From: Zoogloea sp016790385
Lineage (GTDB): Bacteria; Pseudomonadota; Gammaproteobacteria; Burkholderiales; Rhodocyclaceae
NCBI RefSeq assembly: GCF_041916735.1
Contig: NZ_JAYRYY010000001.1
DNA length: 64,000 nucleotides
Reading direction: 5' to 3' (one strand)
Shown here: positions 60,677 to 64,000 of the stretch, in pieces
How positions within the stretch are numbered: the first letter of the stretch is position 1
How the letters are laid out: every line of letters begins with the position of its first letter
Program-made: the position numbers and the translations under genes
The notes under the pieces: model-generated
Told to the model about the DNA's origin: nothing
What the model saw: the letters and a program-made list of their open reading frames with translations, nothing else
The model's database searches: none

Positions 60677-60692
60677 TGGCACGGCTTTTGAT
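60677..60692 (+). promoter_or_regulatory. Sigma-54 (-24/-12) promoter of the cyd operon
   Basis: TGGCACG, 4 bases, then TTGAT matches the TGGCACG-N4-TTGCW consensus except for one base at the -12 element. The GG at 60678-60679 and G at 60690 are separated by 10 bases as required. It is 36 bases upstream of cydP and next to a divergent sigma-54 activator gene. Confidence 0.75.
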
Positions 60693-60728
60693 TAGTAATT
60701 GCTGATATTTCATCAGACTGCCATATCC

Positions 60729-60911
60729 ATGACCCCATCCGATTCCCTCCTGCAACGCCACCTGGGCTGGGTGGTCGCCATCAAGCTGATGGCCCTGCTG
60801 CTGCTGTGGTGGTTCTTCGTGCGCGACATGGGCACGCAGATTGATCCGGCAGCGCTGTCCAGGCAGTTCGCCCCCAACCCCGTCGTCCAAGGAGCCCCCC
60901 ATGGTCAGTGA
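60729..60911 (+). CDS. cydP: Cytochrome bd oxidase small subunit CydP
   Basis: A 60-residue protein with one hydrophobic helix (GWVVAIKLMALLLLWWFFV, residues about 11-29) and a short tail. Its position before cydA and its sequence (RHLGWVVAIK...WWFFVRD) match CydP, a small protein at the head of some cyd operons. Its stop overlaps the cydA start by 11 bases, showing coupled translation. Confidence 0.75.
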   Translation: MTPSDSLLQRHLGWVVAIKLMALLLLWWFFVRDMGTQIDPAALSRQFAPNPVVQGAPHGQ

Positions 60912-62454
60912 ACAACTGGTCGACCTCTCCCGCTTGCAGTTTGCTGCCACCGCCCTGTACCACTTTTTGTTTGTTCCCCTGACCATCGGCATGGTGTGGA
61001 TGCTGGTGATCATGGAGTCGGTGTACCTGATGACCGGCAAGCCCCTCTACAAGGACATGACCCGCTTCTGGGGCAAGCTCTTCGGCATCAACTTTGCCCT
61101 CGGTGTCACCACCGGCATCACCCTGGAATTCCAGTTCGGCACCAATTGGGCCTACTACTCCCACTACGTGGGGGACATCTTCGGCGCGCCGCTGGCCATC
61201 GAGGGGCTGATGGCCTTCTTCCTCGAATCCACCATGATCGGCCTGTTCTTTTTTGGCTGGGATCGCCTGTCGCGCCGCCAACACCTGCTGGTGACGGTGC
61301 TGATGGCGGTGGGGACCAACCTTTCGGCCCTGTGGATCCTGATTGCCAATGGCTGGATGCAAAACCCGGTGGGCGCCGAGTTCAGCTACGTGACCATGCG
61401 CATGGAGATGACCGACTTCTGGGCCGTGGTCTTCAATCCGGACGCCCAGGCCAAGTTTGTGCACACGGTGTCGGCAGGCTATGTCACCGGTGCCATGTTC
61501 GTGCTGTCGATCTCGTCCTGGTATCTGCTGCGTCGTCGCGACGTGGAGTTTGCCAAGCGCAGCTTCGGCATCGCCGCGGCTTTCGGCTTTGCGTCCGTGT
61601 GCTCGGTGATCGTTCTTGGCGACGAATCGGGCTACACGGTGGGCGAGGCCCAGCAGACCAAGCTGGCCGCCATGGAGGCCATGTGGGAGACCGAACCGGC
61701 CCCGGCACCCTTCAACCTCATCGCCATTCCCAACGAAGCGGAGATGAAGAACGACTTCGCCATCGAGAGCCCCTGGGTGATGGGGATCATCGGCACCCGT
61801 TCCCTGGACAAGCAGATTCCTGGCATCAAGGAGATCAAGGCCAGGAACCGGGAGCGCATCGTTTCAGGTATCGAGGCGGTGACGGCCCTCGATGCCTTGC
61901 GCCGCGACCAGAACGACGCAGCCGCCCGCCGCGGGTTCGAGGCCCACAAGGCGGACCTGGGCTTCGGTCTGTTGCTGAAGAAGTACGTCAGCCACTTCGA
62001 CCAGCTCACGCCCGCGATCATCGAGAAGGCCGTGAATGACACCGTTCCCCGTGTCGCGCCTATGTTCTGGAGCTTCCGCCTGATGGTGGCCCTGGGCTTT
62101 GCGATGCTGCTGCTTTTCGGGCTGGCCCTGTGGCATTCGGTGAAGGGTGACTTTGCCGACAAGCCCTGGTTGCTGCGCGCGGCCCTGTACTCCCTGCCCA
62201 TGCCGTGGATCGCCTGCGAGGTCGGCTGGTTCGTCGCGGAGTACGGGCGCCAGCCCTGGACCATCTATGGAGTGCTCCCCACCCATCTCTCTGTCTCCAC
62301 CCTCAGCGTAGAGAGCCTCTACGGCTCCCTGGCCGGCTTCGTCGGCTTCTACACCGTGCTGCTGGTGGTGGAGATGTACCTGATGATCAAGTTTGCCAAG
62401 CAGGGTCCGGGCAGCCTGGGCACCGGCCGCTACGCCAACGAGGCCCACGCCTGA
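60901..62454 (+). CDS. cydA: Cytochrome bd ubiquinol oxidase subunit I
   Basis: A 517-residue inner-membrane subunit holding haems b558, b595 and d. The first helix has haem-ligand His in ALYHFLFVPLTIG. The C-terminal signature VAEYGRQPWTIYGVLPT is the CydA hallmark. A long insertion between about residues 258 and 370 is the quinol-binding Q-loop of the long (E. coli-like) type. It oxidises quinol and reduces oxygen at low oxygen concentration. It is followed by cydB after 16 bases. Confidence 0.96.
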   Translation: MVSEQLVDLSRLQFAATALYHFLFVPLTIGMVWMLVIMESVYLMTGKPLYKDMTRFWGKLFGINFALGVTTGITLEFQFGTNWAYYSHYVGDIFGAPLAIEGLMAFFLESTMIGLFFFGWDRLSRRQHLLVTVLMAVGTNLSALWILIANGWMQNPVGAEFSYVTMRMEMTDFWAVVFNPDAQAKFVHTVSAGYVTGAMFVLSISSWYLLRRRDVEFAKRSFGIAAAFGFASVCSVIVLGDESGYTVGEAQQTKLAAMEAMWETEPAPAPFNLIAIPNEAEMKNDFAIESPWVMGIIGTRSLDKQIPGIKEIKARNRERIVSGIEAVTALDALRRDQNDAAARRGFEAHKADLGFGLLLKKYVSHFDQLTPAIIEKAVNDTVPRVAPMFWSFRLMVALGFAMLLLFGLALWHSVKGDFADKPWLLRAALYSLPMPWIACEVGWFVAEYGRQPWTIYGVLPTHLSVSTLSVESLYGSLAGFVGFYTVLLVVEMYLMIKFAKQGPGSLGTGRYANEAHA

Positions 62455-62470
62455 ACCGAGGACACACAAA

Positions 62471-63610
62471 ATGCTCGACTATGAATCCCTCAAACTGATC
62501 TGGTGGCTGCTCGTCGGCGTGCTGCTGGTGGGTTTCGCCATCATGGATGGTCACGACATGGGCGTTGGCACGCTGCTGCCCTTTGTCGGCAAGGACGACA
62601 CCGAGAGGCGGGTGGTCATCAACACCGTCGGCCCCCACTGGGACGGCAACCAGGTGTGGTTCATCACCGGCGGTGGCGCCATCTTTGCGGCCTGGCCGCT
62701 GGTCTATGCCACCGCCTTTTCGGGTTTCTACTGGGCCATGCTGGCCGTGCTATGGGCGCTGTTCTTCCGCCCGGTGGGGTTTGATTACCGCAGCAAGATC
62801 AGCAAGCCCACCTGGCGCAAGACCTGGGACTGGGGCCTGTTCGTGGGTGGGGCGGTGCCGCCGCTGATCTTCGGTGTGGCCTTCGGCAACCTGTTCCAGG
62901 GCGTGCCCTTCAGCTTCGATGACCACTTGGTGTCCACCTACTCCGGCAGTTTCTGGGCCTTGCTCAACCCCTTTGCGCTGCTCTGCGGGGTCGTGTCCAC
63001 GGCCATGATCACCTTCCATGGCGCCATCTACCTGGTGCACCGTACCCAGGGCGAGATCCAGTGGCGGGCATTGCGGGCTGCCGGTTTCTTTGGCGGGCTG
63101 ATGGTGCTGAGCTTTATCGCGGCGGGCGTGTGGCTGTGGATGGGGATTCCCGGCTATGTCATCCAGTCGGCGGTGGAGGGCGGGGCGCTGCCCAACCCCC
63201 TGGCCAAGACGGTGGTGAGGGAGGCGGGCGCCTGGTTCGCCAACTATCGGATCTATCCTGCAACCTTGCTGCTGCCTGCCCTCGGCATCGTGGGTGTGTT
63301 TGCCGCCCAGGTGCTGGCGCGTTCGGGCCGCAGCATGGCGGCTTTCTGGGCGTCGGCGCTGGCCATCGTTGGCGTCATCGGTACCGCCGGCGCAGCCCTG
63401 TTCCCCTTCATCATGCCGTCGTCCCTCGACCCGCGCGCCAGCCTGACGGTGTGGGACAGCGTCTCCAGTCAGCTGACCCTCAGCATCATGCTGTGGGCCA
63501 CGCTGATCTTCATGCCAATCATTATCCTGTACACAAGCTGGGCCTATCGGGTGATGGGGGGCAAGGTCACCGCCGCCTACGTGCGCGAGAACAGCCACTC
63601 GGCCTATTAG
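62471..63610 (+). CDS. cydB: Cytochrome bd ubiquinol oxidase subunit II
   Basis: A 379-residue integral membrane protein with the CydB opening LKLIWWLLVGVLLVGFAIMDGHDMGVG and GPHWDGNQVWFITGGGAIFAAWP. It pairs with CydA. The start at 62471 follows the cydA stop by 16 bases. cydX follows. Confidence 0.96.
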   Translation: MLDYESLKLIWWLLVGVLLVGFAIMDGHDMGVGTLLPFVGKDDTERRVVINTVGPHWDGNQVWFITGGGAIFAAWPLVYATAFSGFYWAMLAVLWALFFRPVGFDYRSKISKPTWRKTWDWGLFVGGAVPPLIFGVAFGNLFQGVPFSFDDHLVSTYSGSFWALLNPFALLCGVVSTAMITFHGAIYLVHRTQGEIQWRALRAAGFFGGLMVLSFIAAGVWLWMGIPGYVIQSAVEGGALPNPLAKTVVREAGAWFANYRIYPATLLLPALGIVGVFAAQVLARSGRSMAAFWASALAIVGVIGTAGAALFPFIMPSSLDPRASLTVWDSVSSQLTLSIMLWATLIFMPIIILYTSWAYRVMGGKVTAAYVRENSHSAY

Positions 63611-63632
63611 GCCGCATTTAAAGGAGTCAAGC

Positions 63633-63755
63633 ATGTGGTATTTCACCTGGGTTCTGGGCATCGGCTTTGCCGTCTTCCTGGCCATTCTCAATGCCCTGTG
63701 GGCCGAGCACGAGGCAAGCCGTCAATACCTGTCTCGCGACAACCCGCCCGCGTGA
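63633..63755 (+). CDS. cydX: Cytochrome bd oxidase subunit CydX
   Basis: A 40-residue protein beginning MWYFTWVLGIGFA, with one membrane helix and a polar C-terminus. It matches CydX (CbdX), needed for stability and full activity of the CydAB complex. AAGGAG at 63621-63626 precedes the ATG. It starts 22 bases after cydB. Confidence 0.92.
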   Translation: MWYFTWVLGIGFAVFLAILNALWAEHEASRQYLSRDNPPA

Positions 63756-63837
63756 CCGACACGTCACAGCAGGCCAGGGGGAGATGTCCTGGACATGGGG
63801 CAATCGCTACCGGCCGATATCATCAAGGGGGCTGAAA

Positions 63838-64000
63838 ATGGAATTCCGAGAGCTGGCGGACGCGCCGGGCAGGATGCACCCGGCGGGGATGCATCTGCCC
63901 AGTCTGGCGGCCGCGTTGTTGATCATGCTGGCGGGCACGCTTTATCCGCCCTTGTTCGCTCATGGAAGTGGCGGGGCCGATCACGGATTGGCGCTGGCCT
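63838..64000 (+). CDS. Probable YbgE-like cyd-operon membrane protein (3' truncated)
   Basis: An open frame from ATG 63838 to the window end, preceded by AAGGGG. The translated 54 residues include a hydrophobic helix (LAAALLIMLAGTLYPPLFA) and then AHGSGGADHG, reminiscent of YbgE-family proteins that follow cydX. The end is outside the window, so family assignment is tentative. Confidence 0.5.
   Translation, partial: MEFRELADAPGRMHPAGMHLPSLAAALLIMLAGTLYPPLFAHGSGGADHGLALA

Overview
The window is about 64 kb of high-GC DNA with tightly packed genes. It looks like the chromosome of a betaproteobacterium, most plausibly in the Rhodocyclales/Zoogloeaceae (Azoarcus-Thauera-Azospira relatives). That placement is an inference from gene content and protein style: AcnB, class II NrdJ, CydP-CydABX, DUF1615 lipoprotein, the RHH and XRE small proteins, and a SUV3-like helicase. 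No sequence comparison was run.

Layout. 1-8180: a YkgJ-type protein cut by the window edge, Kbp (BON-LysM), an S4 RNA-binding protein, a GST and YchJ pair on the minus strand, a hybrid-less sensor kinase with a separate receiver, then acnB with a strong terminator. 8607-18072: a complete chemosensory operon (HTH-pseudoreceiver, MCP-like protein, CheY, STAS, CheA, MCP, CheW, CheR, CheD, CheB) with no flagellar genes in view. 18259-23771: a three-gene accessory module of a small lipoprotein-like protein, a TIR / caspase-like / SIR2-like fusion and a membrane-anchored STAND ATPase with WD40 repeats, preceded by its own promoter-like sequence. 24134-25056: a second pseudoreceiver and a second STAS protein, paralogues of the two at the head of the chemosensory operon, so the accessory module lies inside an extended chemosensory locus.

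25124-30334: class II ribonucleotide reductase NrdJ, then AlkA and Ada (alkylation repair) on the minus strand. 30437-34931: a second caspase-fold system, a CHAT protease / STAND-like ATPase / TPR protein followed closely by an unrecognised 257-residue protein. 35374-43605: heparinase II/III, HDOD protein, endonuclease/phosphatase family protein, gamma carbonic anhydrase, enoyl-CoA hydratase, MazG-like pyrophosphohydrolase, RlmJ and a CoA transferase. 43741-54739: DUF1615 lipoprotein, Pit phosphate transporter with DUF47 partner, a tandem HD-GYP protein, a DEAD-box helicase, GST, RHH protein, DJ-1 protein, FAH-family hydrolase, QueD, radical SAM protein and an XRE regulator. 54997-58472: lysC, tRNA-Ser(GCT) and a SUV3-like helicase. 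58492-64000: a HExxH secreted protein and a sigma-54 activator with a Cys-rich PAS domain, divergent from a cydP-cydA-cydB-cydX operon that has a sigma-54-type promoter.

The most interesting parts are the two caspase-fold systems about 7 kb apart. In the first, the caspase nucleophile position is isoleucine and the SIR2-like domain lacks its usual Asn and His, leaving TIR as the most plausible active enzyme, next to a STAND sensor. In the second, the CHAT His/Cys dyad is intact and its TPR sensor carries near-identical 123-bp repeats, next to an uncharacterised partner that could be its substrate or effector. Both fit the architecture of bacterial conflict or regulated-cell-death systems, but that role is inferred. 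No rRNA genes, CRISPR arrays or insertion sequences were seen.
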